From assembly GCA_001579985.1 (NCBI GenBank), contig LRSR01005935.1, forward strand, positions 1-30,794: a DNA stretch of 30,794 nucleotides. Direction: 5' to 3'. The notes under the pieces were generated by a model. The model saw nothing but the letters and a program-made list of their open reading frames with translations, searched no databases and was not told the origin of the DNA. Both the position numbers and the translations under genes were made by a program. This DNA is from Hypsibius dujardini. Its lineage: Eukaryota; Tardigrada; Eutardigrada; Parachela; Hypsibiidae. Positions 1-10,064 of this stretch are shown here, piece by piece. Within the stretch, counting starts at the first letter, position 1. Each line of letters starts with the position of its first letter.

Positions 1-60
1 CTGTCTGTCTGTCTGTCTGTCTGTCTGTATGTTGGTCTATCTTTTTGTCTCTCTGTCTGC
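1..60. repeat. CTGT tetranucleotide microsatellite (runs off left edge)
   Basis: Positions 1-28 are uninterrupted CTGT units, followed by degenerate copies. It lies in the PLC copy 1 intron that follows the exon ending at 130. On that gene's sense strand it reads ACAG. Confidence 0.9.
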
Positions 61-129
61 CTTTCTATCTGTTTGACCGTCAGTCTATCTGAGGGGTATC
101 TGTTCCGTCTCTGTTCGATGTCAATGTAC

Positions 130-1799
130 CATCTTCATTTCCACCGAACTTGCTAAACTTTGTAGCCTTCAAGTAGACGCAGTCCGATAGCGCTTTCGAA
201 ATCTTCTCCGTCTTTTTCAATTTGCCAAGCGCGGCTCCGTCAATCTTGTCTCCGACGTCGCCACCAGCCGCCGGATCCTCCGTATCGCTCACATCGTCGA
301 CAACCTCTGCGTCGTGGTGGAGTTCTTCAGGTAGTTTCTTGGCCTTGATGAGGACCTTAGTTTTGAGAAATTCTGGCGAGGGGCAAGCTTTGTCAGACGT
401 CTTGACTGGACCGACAAACAGCATGTCTCCAAGATGTTTTTGGAGGTATTCTGCCATTTTATTCTGCTGTGGAATTGAGCAGTGGTTCTCAAGCGATAGA
501 ATTACCGGATATCTAAAAAAATGACCACATACATAAAGAAACAGGAAAGTACACAGAAGATATCTAAATAGGCAGACAAACAGACCAGCAGCCAGCCAAA
601 CAGACACACAGACAGACCTACCGACAGATCAACAGACAGACAGCAAGGCAGGCAGGCAGACAGACAGGCAGGTAGACAACCTGACAGACGGACAGACCCG
701 GACTTACACATACATCAATACAGACATACAGGCAGAGAAGCAAGCAGACCGATATTTTGAACAAAACAGCATTTCTTACTGAGAAATTTTGAAGCCGTAA
801 TCTTTAACAACTTGAACGACATCTTCGAAATGGATTGCCGATGTGAGTGTACGGCCGTGAGTGATTACTGGCTCACCGTCATCGCCGTCCCAGCAATCCA
901 CTGAAAGTGCAGTAAAAAGATAAAACCGCTGGTTGACTGAGGACAAAAAGTATGATATTTCGTCACGACGTACGCTCAATACAACGGCAGCCCGCCATGA
1001 GGCAGGAAATGTACGCTTCGATGCTGCTTGTTCCGGTGAGCTGATGGTCCATCAAGTAACTATTGTGCTGCAGAAAACGAGCACGAAATTAATTTTAAAA
1101 GGGCAGGTAACACATTGGCAGGCGCACAGAGAGGGGAAAAACGTACATACAGACTGACAGACAAACAGACTGACAGACAGACGGACACACTGACAGACAA
1201 ACGAATGCACATGTATAATGACAGACTGACTGGAGGACAAACGGAAGATAAGCTCGTAGAAAAAAATATATAGACAAGCAGACAAATTTAAATACAGATA
1301 GACAGATGGACAAAATTTAGCCACGCATACAGAAGAGGCAATGAAATAGCTCGTCAACGGCTGGGTCATATCATGGTGCATGATTGCACAGTTAGGATCG
1401 AAGGCGTATAGCTGGGGACTCAAAAGAAGATTCGTAAGTCCTAGATGACGGACGAAAAAGTGGTTAGCTCAAGTCTCCCAGTTATCCAACCGTTCTTGTG
1501 CCGATGCATAAAGGAATCTCACCGGTGACAGACAACAGATGCTTTTCTTTGTTCTCCTCCAGCGGCTCAAAAGCCTCAATCATCATGTCGCACGCCTCGA
1601 TACTGCCTGGATCTTGTTTTTGCGAGCTCAGGAGAAACTTACGAAGATCTACCGCAGTCCACGTATCAGTCTCTTTGTTTGCACAAAATCTGCGAAAGTA
1701 AAAAATCCGAAAAATCGATATATAAACCTCTGTCTTGTCTGTCCGTCTGTCTGTCTATATATGTCTGCCTATTTGTCTGTCTGTCTGTCTGTCTGTCTA

Positions 1800-1830
<31 letters not shown>

Positions 1831-3597
1831 GCCTGCCTGTCTGCCTGCCTGCCTGCCTGTCTGTCTGTCTGTCTGTCTGTCTCTGTCTATCTATCTATCT
1901 GCCTCTCTGTCTGTCTGTCTGTCTCTGTCTATCTATCTGCCTGTCTGTCTGTCTGTCTGTCTTCTCGACTAGCTGTCTGTGCGCGAATAGTCTGACTTTA
2001 CGCCGACCTCGCCACGTACTGCTCAAAAATCATAGTAATTTCCGGCCGGGACGACACAATTTTATAAAGTCGCTGGAAACCCTCACTGTCCAGGGCCATG
2101 ACTCCGTCTGGCTGACGCTTCGGTAGTGCTTCCTGTAGAATAAACACAAAAACTGACACGACTGCAGTTACTGACAGAGCCGTATTTGTACAAGATAGAT
2201 GTGTATACTTACGTTGAATAACCAAAGCGCCTTGTCGCGGCTGAATTTGATGTTCATCCCCTTCAGCAGCTGAATCGATTCCTCCAGATCCAGACATCCG
2301 TCCAGCCGGCCTTTGTCGGCCTGGTTAAACTTAACTTTAAGCCACCTAAATATAAAGATGCACGCAAAAATTTAATTTCCTCGCAAACTGAATGACTTCA
2401 AAATATCAAAGACAGTTCCGTATTAAATAAATGGATTACTTGATGACACAGTTATTTAATAAAATTACTTTGTTAAAGACAGACATTCAAATAATAAATA
2501 TAAAGAAAATTCAATTCAAGCAATACACCAATCAATTCAACCCTGACCTGGTTATTTTATCCTGCCGGTTGACTTGATAAATCCGGTCCACCAGCTGTTG
2601 CAGCACATTGGTCCAGGTATCGCGGACTTTCTTGTTGGGCGCAATCAGGTCGAAAATTTTTCCAGTTCGCAGCACCAACGAGAAACACCGATCCTCGTCG
2701 TACTTCTCACGAAACGCGGCATTCTTCTCCCGCACGTTAAATGAGTCGGTGCTGAAACCCTTTCGCACCTCTTTTAACTGGCCAATTTCCACTAAACCCA
2801 CAGAAAGACAATTCTACACAAAATCAACACGCAAAATTCAAAATCACAAAACGATCAATCAAATCAATCAATCAACCGCGCGGTCGGCATACAAAACTAA
2901 TTAACACCGTCGCTGTCGCTTGATTGATCTATTCCCCACTTCAACAACTCCCCTTTAATTTGTTTCCTTCACTTTTATTTCTAATTCGGCTGATGGCAAT
3001 CGATTGGAAAGAATATTTTACAAAAAAGTCAGATAACCTATTCTGCACTCAAAAACTAATACAAAGCGAAATTCAGTATCACAAAACAGTCAATCAAATC
3101 AATCAATCGCTTGCTGACTATATAAAAAACTAATTAACACCGTCGCTGTCGCTTGATTGATCTATTTCCCACTTCAACAACTCCCCCTTAATTTGTTTCC
3201 CTCACTTTTATTTCTAATTCGGCTGATGGCAATCGATTGGAAATGCAATTCTACACTAGTTGAAGGAAATTCATTCAATTCAACGGAACGCGGACAAACC
3301 AGTTCGCAGAGGAAGATAGCAGGGAATTCTCGAGGACTCATAGACGATGGACTGCCAATCCGGCTTCATATGGAAATACCGTCGCAATTTCCCGCTGGCC
3401 CCCTTCAATTTGATCAGCTCGCAGCCTTGGATGAGCGATTCCACGGATTTATGAACTGAAACGGCAAACAAATTAACGACATCATCATAGAACAGATAAA
3501 AAAGTCCCCTTCCAACCGCACATTCAGTTTGCTCTGGAACAGGTTCAATTTCCTCCTTCGAAACAGCTTTCGGTTGAGCTTCCACTCTATCCATCAT
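130..3597 (-). CDS. PLCD: PLC-delta-type phospholipase C, copy 1 (3' end beyond window)
   Basis: Predicted to hydrolyse PIP2 to IP3 and diacylglycerol at the plasma membrane. Minus-strand exons: 3597-3522, 3455-3300, 2791-2548, 2345-2213, 2132-2008, 1689-1523, 1440-1331, 1067-974, 900-780, 512-130; all junctions are GT-AG and keep frame, giving 536 codons. The Y-domain remainder and C2 exons lie left of position 1. Domains: PH about 27-158, EF-hands 160-330, X from about 330 with HNSYL, ELDCWDG, ITHG and SLENHCS, then an acidic X-Y linker and the start of Y. By alignment with rat PLC-delta1 the catalytic residues His338, Glu368, Asp370, His383 and Glu417 are present, as are phosphate-binding Lys465 and Lys467. 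The first EF loop (169-181) has 13 residues, so canonical Ca2+ binding is doubtful. The PH domain keeps the Lys-x-Lys pair used for IP3/PIP2 binding in PLC-delta1. It is divergent from copy 2. Introns hold CTGT/CAGA arrays and a 233-bp tandem duplication. Family call is firm; exact ends are inferred. Confidence 0.93.
600..715. repeat. Degenerate CAGA/GGCA microsatellite in PLC copy 1 intron
   Basis: Interrupted CAGA and CAGG units fill much of the intron between the exons at 900-780 and 512-130. On the gene's sense strand it reads as CTGT. The same intron of PLC copy 2 holds an array of the same motif in the opposite sense. Confidence 0.8.
1141..1320. repeat. GACA/CAGA microsatellite, degenerate
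   Basis: Short GACAGACAAACAGACT-like units in the PLC copy 1 intron between the exons at 1440-1331 and 1067-974. It breaks up into single units toward 1320. Confidence 0.75.
1735..1970. repeat. CTGT/CTGC/CTAT microsatellite
   Basis: Long array of CTGT with blocks of CTGC and CTAT units in the PLC copy 1 intron 2007-1690. It translates as Cys-Leu-Ser-Val strings in all three forward frames; these are artefacts. Confidence 0.92.
2811..3243. repeat. Tandem duplication, two copies, period about 233 bp
   Basis: Two near-identical copies lie head to tail in the PLC copy 1 intron 3299-2792. The same landmark (CTAATTAACACCGTCGCTG) occurs at 2897 and 3130. Both copies share a run of CAATCAAAT units and end at CGATTGGAAA. 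Few differences separate them, so the duplication is recent. Confidence 0.88.
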
Positions 3598-4562
3598 CTT
3601 TCAGCTCCAAAACTGTCGGAGTTCCGAATTTTGAAAAACAAATGGAGACGGAGAATTTTTAGACCTCTTCAGCGACTAAAATATTCCCAAAACATTCTGA
3701 CAGCCATTAAAACTCCAGGCATGCGACATGCCTTCTATAATTATCTCATCAATTAAAAAATGATTTACGGCCTGGAAAAAAATTAATATTCCACCCGAAA
3801 GCGGCATGGCACTCGGATACGAAAATACCGGAATTTAGAGAACAGCTGTTTGAAGTACTGTGGTCGCTTTTGATTGGCCGAACTTAGAGATGTAATCTGG
3901 TGGTCGTCCGTCAAAACAAACCCATGTTGACAAGCCACGCCTCTTTGTTTGTCTGTCGGGCGTGCGTAGTCTGGTGGTCGTGGACTCATGAAACGTAATT
4001 TTTTGAATCTTACCAATAGAAGTTGAGGATTTTATTTCGCAGTTTCCCTGTAAAGAGTGCAGTGAAAGTCAAGAAAGTTTCCACGGGGCAAATACCGAAC
4101 GCAACTCACAGCAAATGACTGCAGTTTCTTCCAGGAGATAAACAAAGTCGCAAAACTTTTCCCTGTTTCTGATCTACGGATGTTTTTACGGACTTTACAA
4201 ATTCATATCTCCATTTTCGCTGAAATCTATTCTTCGGGCGAAAGTCAATGTCATTTACGGAGAGCGGCGTCGAGGGCCCAAATTGACCGGTGTCCAAGGG
4301 GAAGATTTCCAGTCAGCGCGCCAAAACTTCCGAAACTTTTTTCCAGCGGTGCGAAGCCCTCCGCGGAATATTTCCTCCGGTACGCCATGTGTGAGATTGT
4401 CATCTCTAGGGGAGATTATGATCACTGTTTGCGGAGTTGGGAACAACGAGGCAGCGACCCTGCTGGAGGAAGAATTTACCATTTTCGCGAGCATTGCCAG
4501 TTAATTCGGTACTGGACCTTACATTCGAATTGGATTTGTTATTCTTTTTTAGACCTTTAAAT
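3598..4562. promoter_or_regulatory. Divergent intergenic region between PLC copies 1 and 2
   Basis: The start codons of copy 1 (minus, 3597) and copy 2 (plus, 4563) face away from each other across this 965-bp interval. It must therefore hold both promoters and 5' UTRs, possibly shared elements. A TTTTTTAG tract ends 10 bases before the copy 2 ATG, so a 5' UTR intron is possible. No clear TATA box or operator is visible. Open frames here (for example 4180-4560) resemble no protein I recognise. Confidence 0.4.
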
Positions 4563-5856
4563 ATGGCAAGTGATAATGAGACCAGCGTGCGGGTCGACGA
4601 AGGGGCAGTGGCGGAGGAAGAGGCTAATTGTGAGTACAATCTAGAGAATCTGCTGATTAGGTGATTGATTGATTGTTGGGCTTGTTGATTCGTCATTGTC
4701 GCTATTGATTGATTGCTGATTGCTGGGCTTGTTGATTTGTCATTGTCGCTATAGGTTGATTGGTTGATTGCTGGGCTTGTTGATTCGTCATTGTCGCTAT
4801 CGGTTGATTGCTGATTGCCTTGCTTGTTTCTTGAATTTACTTCGGTTAAGCGTCCTGTGATCGCTCTCCCGGTGCCATTAATCTAGATTCTGTTAGTATT
4901 ATTTTATGACATTTTGAAATGTTAAGAGATTTGTCTTTTATTAATTGAGCACTTTTTTTCGTAGATCGGAAGGCGGTGGAGAACTTGATGAGAGGAAGTG
5001 ACCTGCTGAAGTTACATCCGCTTCGAACACTTAAGCGAAGTTTCTCTCTCGAAGCGGATCATGAGAATATCGTTTATCGGGCACCTTTCGGGATCGGGCT
5101 CTGGACGGGACTAACCAAGACAACCAGTATGTCAGCGCGGTAAGCGCTTGAGATCTGTAGAGCAATTTCGTTGCTTGATTGATTGATTGATCATAGTTGT
5201 ATTCCTTGGTCTCGTTGCTTGATTGCGATTTTTAGTTTTTATTCCGAGTTTGATTATGTATGATTGATTTCTATTGAATTTTCACAAAGAGTAGCTTTGT
5301 TTTCCAGTCAACTTGCGGTCAGTGAAGGAAATTCGCGAGGGCTACGCCACGGACGTCTTCAACCGAAAGGAAAAATCAGCAGACTTTTGCGCGAAGCATC
5401 CTCCCGAGCTATGCTTCTCCTTCGTGATGACGTCCGGCCAGACGGTCGATCTCATCGCCTCGGACCGGGAAACGCGAGAGATGTGGATTCTCGTCACACG
5501 GAAGCTTATCGACCAGGCACAGCAGGCGAAAAGGGAGGAGCGTCTCGAAAAGTATACTGTACTTCCTTCTGATACTTCATAGTCGAAAATTTTATTACCG
5601 CTTTGTCTATATAGATGGCTGATCAAACAGTTTTACTCCGCTGACGTTTCCGGTGACGGTTTCCTGAACTTCGAGGAATGCATGCTATTGCTGGCGAAGA
5701 TGAATCTGCAGTTCTCACGTGAACAAGCGGAAATCATATTCAAAGTATACCACGTCTGTCTGTCTGCCTGTCTGTCTGTCTGCCTGTCTGCCTGTCTGCC
5801 TGCCTGCCTGCCTGTCTGTCTGTCTGTTTGTTTTTCTGTGTGCCTGTCTGTCTGCC

Positions 5857-5901
<45 letters not shown>

Positions 5902-7132
5902 GCCTGTGTGTCTATTTGTATGTCTGTCTGTTTGCATGCGTATCTATGCTTGTCTGTCTGTCTGCCTACATCTCTATCTACGTATCTGTCTGCCTGGCTG
6001 TCTGTCGACTATTAGTCTGTCTATCGGTCTGTATGTCTGTCCGTCTGTTTGTTTGTCTGTGTGTAGGTCTGTCTGTCTGTCTGTCTGTCAGTCTGTCTTA
6101 ATTGTCTCCCCATCTGTCTGCTTGTCAGTTGGTCTGTCTATCAACATAATTGTCCATATGCATGCCTATCTGGAAGCTCGTGAGCAGCTGTACTAACTGG
6201 CTAAACTTGGCCTTTCAGGCAGCAGGAGTGTTGAAATTGAAGAACCGTTCTGAGGTGTTGGACGTCAACGGGTTCCACCGCTTCTACGTTCGTCTCTCCG
6301 CTCGGCCGGAACTTCGCGCCCTGTTCAAGCGTTACGCCTGGAAGCGTGGTCCCACTTGGACGCTGGAGAACTTATATCGCTTCCTGGTGGACGAGCAGAA
6401 GGAGTGGGAGGGGCAGTCTGATATCGGTCAGGACCTGGCGGAGACCTGCGGCTGGATGGTGGAGACCTTTGAACCACTGGAAGAAAATAAGACGCTGAAC
6501 TTGCTCAGCTTTGCTGGTAAGCTATTGTTCTGTTATCGTGTTGAAATTACTCGAACTTGTTGCACACAAGGCTTGAATTATAGGCTTTCGCAACCTCATG
6601 CTCAATTCTCGCCAGATGATTTTCTCTCCGCGATGCCAGATGGTCTATCAGGATATGACACATCCCTTGCAGCATTACTTTATCGCTTCTTCGGTACATA
6701 ATTTGGCGTAAAATTATTCATTCAACGAAATTTGATATTCCGAAAAGTGTTTGCAATCATGAAAGCTTAACCAATTTAGCATGCAACTTAATACTAATCA
6801 TATTTTTTCAGCACAACACATATCTGGTGGATAAGCAGTTGATGGGGAGTAGTAGCATTGAAGGGTACATTGACACGGTCTTGACCGGATGTCGTTGCCT
6901 GGAATGTGGGTTTCTTTCCTGTATAGGATATATACATTGTTTGTTTATCAGTTTTGTGCTGCTGTAGTGGACTGTTGGGATGGACCTAATGGTGAGCCAA
7001 TGATAACGCACGGGTACACGATGTCGTCCAAAATGGACTTCAAGCATGCTCTCGTTGTCTTGCGTGACTATGGATTCAAGACCTCCGAGTAAGTGTTCCA
7101 GACATCTGGCGAGGTAGAGAGACAGACGTAGC

Positions 7133-7193
<61 letters not shown>

Positions 7194-10064
7194 AACAGAC
7201 AGACAGACAAACAGATAACGTGGGGATTTAGTTATATCTTGCAGATATCCTCTCATCCTTTCTCTGGAGAACCACTGTTCCGCTCCGCAACAGCAAAAGA
7301 TGGCCCACTATCTGAAGGAAATTTTTGCCGAACGCCTGTTCACCGCAACCAAGGCTGACACCGAACGACTTACCCTTCCATCCCCGGAAGAACTTCGCGG
7401 TTGCGTTTTCATCGTTGCAAAGAAACTGCCCGATGGCCTGCCAGACGACGCCCTAGAATATGCTGAAGGAGATGTACAGAGCAAAACAGCCACTGGTGTT
7501 TTAAACGGAAACAAGCTCGGAAATGTTCTACAATCCATCAACAATCTTGCTCAAGCCCCGGTTGGACTGCTTGCCGCTTCCAAAGTCGCCAAGGAGCTGT
7601 CTGACTGTGTCTTTGTCCGTGAGGTCCCCTTCCGCGGATTTGTGGTTGCCAAAGACGATGGTACGTGTTTTTTTTATATTAAAAGAAGATTCATTTTATC
7701 GAGAGGGAAATTTAAAACATCTTGAATCCGTTTAATTTTCGTTCATTTGTTTATACATAATCTTCAGTTTGTGTAACATATTTTGAAAACTCGCTTACAT
7801 GAATTTAGTTTAAAAGCGGAGGCGATGTCTTCGCACCAAGAAATGTTAAATTTATGTTTAAATAATAATGCATTTTATACTTCCTTATTTCATATCATAA
7901 TGAATTGTTGAAAAAATTGCTAAACGAACATAATTCTTTAATTTAACTCAAAGGCATCATATTTTTTTACGCGTCATAATACAGTTAAAACAGCATCCAC
8001 CGTTGTGCACCACAGAACCATTTGATCTTCTGAAAATAACAGATCCACCCACATATCGGTTCCACAACCGGTTCTTCTCCCAGACCTCGATAAGATTATT
8101 TCACCCCAGGTCTTTCGGGGCAGTCGTCGCGGCGGTCAGGCACGTTCCTCCTTTCCAAGACACAAATTCGGTCAGATTGAAAGCACGTTCGATGGGCCTC
8201 AACGTAGCCCACAGAACATTCTCGCGCTCGCGAAAAATTGGGTAGGACCAACCAATGAAGATCTTATCCAAAGCCAAAACCAAAGCCAAATGACAGGCAT
8301 GGAGATTACGTAAACTGACCGATGCGGACCAAGGCGTCTTTCAGCGAATGAGGAATGCGTTTCGAGAGCTCCAGCACCCAACGTCGCCAGTCCCGTTCTG
8401 CCAACGCCGGAACGTGCTCACGGCCCCGAACGGACAGTCGACAACCAGGGCGATGCTCCTGTGGGCGCGGTGAATAAGGGTGTGGTCGGCAATTATGCAA
8501 ATGGGGTCTTCCGGTATGATGAATCAGGACTGCAATTTGTCACATACTAGTACGAACAATCTAAGTGCATACCTCTGTCCTCGCTCGCTCTTCGCGAAGT
8601 AAAAAAAAGCAAGTTTCCACCGTCAGTATTTCACGATGTGATTCGTCCCATCCGTCTGCCGTGAGTGGTTGTTTGGCTGGTGTGGTTTGAGTGTCGACAG
8701 TAGATGAACTGTACCTTATCGTCCGATTTGGACATGTCTCTGGTGGTTGGTTCAGTCGGACGGTGTGAGGCGGAAGGACCGACGATCCGAGGGTCCGGTG
8801 GACGGACCGTTGAACGGCTAATCCGACGAAAGTTGCAGCAGATCACGTGAGGAAAGCTGGCAAAAGGGTAGACGGCGTCAGACACAGAAAGGTCGCTAAC
8901 ATGGACCGTTCTCTTAGGTGGTTCCGTGTTTTGGAACCTTTTATTCGATCAGTTGATTCTTTATTATTCTTTATTACTAAACGGGTTGGGAAACACCGCT
9001 AGCCGTAAACAGTTCAAGATTCGACAGATCCGTGCCGATGGATCCGAACAGCACGACGTGCCGACTTTCAAGGCTGACCGTGCGGCTGTGGAGGAGTACA
9101 TGAGTAGTATGATTTTTCAGGTCATTCTCACGCCATGGACAATATCCCCGAGCCGAAGATGCGATCCCTCGTGCAAGACAGCCGCGAGGAATTCATCCGC
9201 CATACCCAGCGGCACCTCGTGCGGGTCTACCCCGATGGGCTGCGCACCGACTCCAGCAATATGAACCCCATCCCGGCTATGGCGTCCGGCTGTCAGATTG
9301 TCGCCTTCAACTACCAGAACAAGTCCCGAGAGACGCAAGTCTATCGCGCCCTCTTCGCCGACAACGGAGGGTGTGGTTACCTGCTTAAGCCGGAATTTAT
9401 GCGCCAGTCTCCTCCCGGGTTTCCGGACATGTCGCAGGCTCCCGTGAGACCACTTCGGTTGAAGGTTCGGGTGATCAGTGCGCAACAGCTGCCGAAACTG
9501 GTGGCAACCTCCGATAAGGACATTACCGATCCGTATGTCGTGGTGGAGGTCTTCGGATCCGATCGCGATATGAAGATCTGCAACACCAATTCCGTTCAAA
9601 ATAATGGTCAGTCTATTTATCTTCTATTCAGTTAGGTTAATTAATATTGCAGTACAAGTAATACATTTACTTGAATCAAGGAATTAATTGGAACATCGAA
9701 CATTGAATTTTAGGATTCAACCCGACTTGGGAAGAGGAGTTCCACTTTCGGGTGCACGATCCCAATCTGGCGGTCCTGCGCTTCGAGGTCCGCGACATGG
9801 ATCGGCGCACTCGAGACGTGATTGGGCAGTACAGCATTGCCGTTGGTTGTGTCCAGGAAGGTAAGGGATTTACCCGTCCCGCTTTACGGTGTTGCGGGAT
9901 AGTGCTTTTCTCATTTAACTTTTTCCCTAGTCTTATTTTCTAAATTTGTTTAAAGTCTGTTATTTCCGTTGACAGGTTTTCGCCACGTCCCGCTGCTCGA
10001 TTCCCAGGAACAGCCGCTCGATTTGACCACACTGTTTGTGCATATCGAAAAAACGGTTCGATGA
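4563..10064 (+). CDS. PLCD: PLC-delta-type phospholipase C, copy 2, with altered substrate-binding residues
   Basis: Complete 787-aa model. Exons: 4563-4629, 4965-5126, 5308-5551, 5615-5744, 6219-6516, 6584-6693, 6812-6905, 6968-7088, 7245-7660, 9121-9606, 9714-9860, 9976-10064. All introns are GT-AG, phases agree and the model ends in TGA. Domains: PH 23-157, EF-hands 159-330 with a canonical first loop 168-179 (D-V-S-G-D-G, E at 12), X 330-475, Y 525-660, C2 to the end with TDPY and DMD Asp motifs. Catalytic His338, Glu368, Asp370, His383 and Glu417 are intact. However, Val466 replaces the Lys equivalent to rat PLC-delta1 Lys438, and Asn555 replaces the Ser equivalent to Ser522; Lys468, Arg582 and Tyr584 remain. 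The exon 6219-6516 fuses two exons that stay separate in copies 1 and 3. Its donor partner copy 3 is downstream in tandem. Probably expressed, since no stops or frameshifts occur; activity on PIP2 is uncertain. Confidence 0.95.
4676..4800. repeat. Minisatellite, three units of about 47-48 bp
   Basis: The block GGGCTTGTTGATTCGTCATT (second copy GATTTGTCATT) recurs at about 4678, 4725 and 4773, each followed by GTCGCTAT and GATTGATTG-like spacers. It lies in the first intron of PLC copy 2. Confidence 0.85.
5755..6145. repeat. Long CTGT/CTGC microsatellite
   Basis: Nearly 400 bp of CTGT with CTGC interruptions occupies most of the intron 5745-6218 of PLC copy 2. The purest stretch is about 5847-5900. 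Frames across it give only Cys-Leu-Ser-Val strings. Such arrays are prone to length change, so the assembled length may be unreliable. Confidence 0.93.
7128..7216. repeat. CAGA (ACAG) microsatellite
   Basis: Almost pure CAGA units fill the intron 7089-7244 of PLC copy 2, leaving about 28 bases before the acceptor. The homologous intron of copy 1 (513-779) carries the same motif in the opposite sense. Confidence 0.92.
8000..9110 (-). other. Coding-like sequence within the long PLC copy 2 intron (unidentified)
   Basis: The intron 7661-9120 (1460 bp) is far longer than its neighbours. From about 8000 on it has exon-like composition. On the minus strand, 8500-8306 reads as a charged, non-repetitive 60-residue frame (containing [19 protein letters not shown]). 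Frames at 8289-8101 and 8885-8631 (which starts at an ATG) lie on the same strand. On the plus strand, about 9000-9105 gives a frame with [19 protein letters not shown] recognise none of these and could not join them into one spliced model. It may be a nested antisense gene, a decayed insertion, or chance. Confidence 0.25.

Noticed and set aside
5140-5145. Strong-looking donor GGTAAGC at 5140 in PLC copy 2
   Set aside because: Using it leaves two bases and breaks the frame with the next exon; the GTATGT at 5127 gives the phase found in copies 1 and 3.
1735-6196. Long plus-strand frames of Cys-Leu-Ser-Val repeats (for example 1735-1995, 5682-6101, 5828-6196)
   Set aside because: They are translations of CTGT/CTGC microsatellites inside introns; all three frames stay open because the repeat contains no stop.
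1-7216. CRISPR-like array
   Set aside because: The periodic sequences are 4-base microsatellites and short tandem duplications without spacers, in a eukaryotic intron context.
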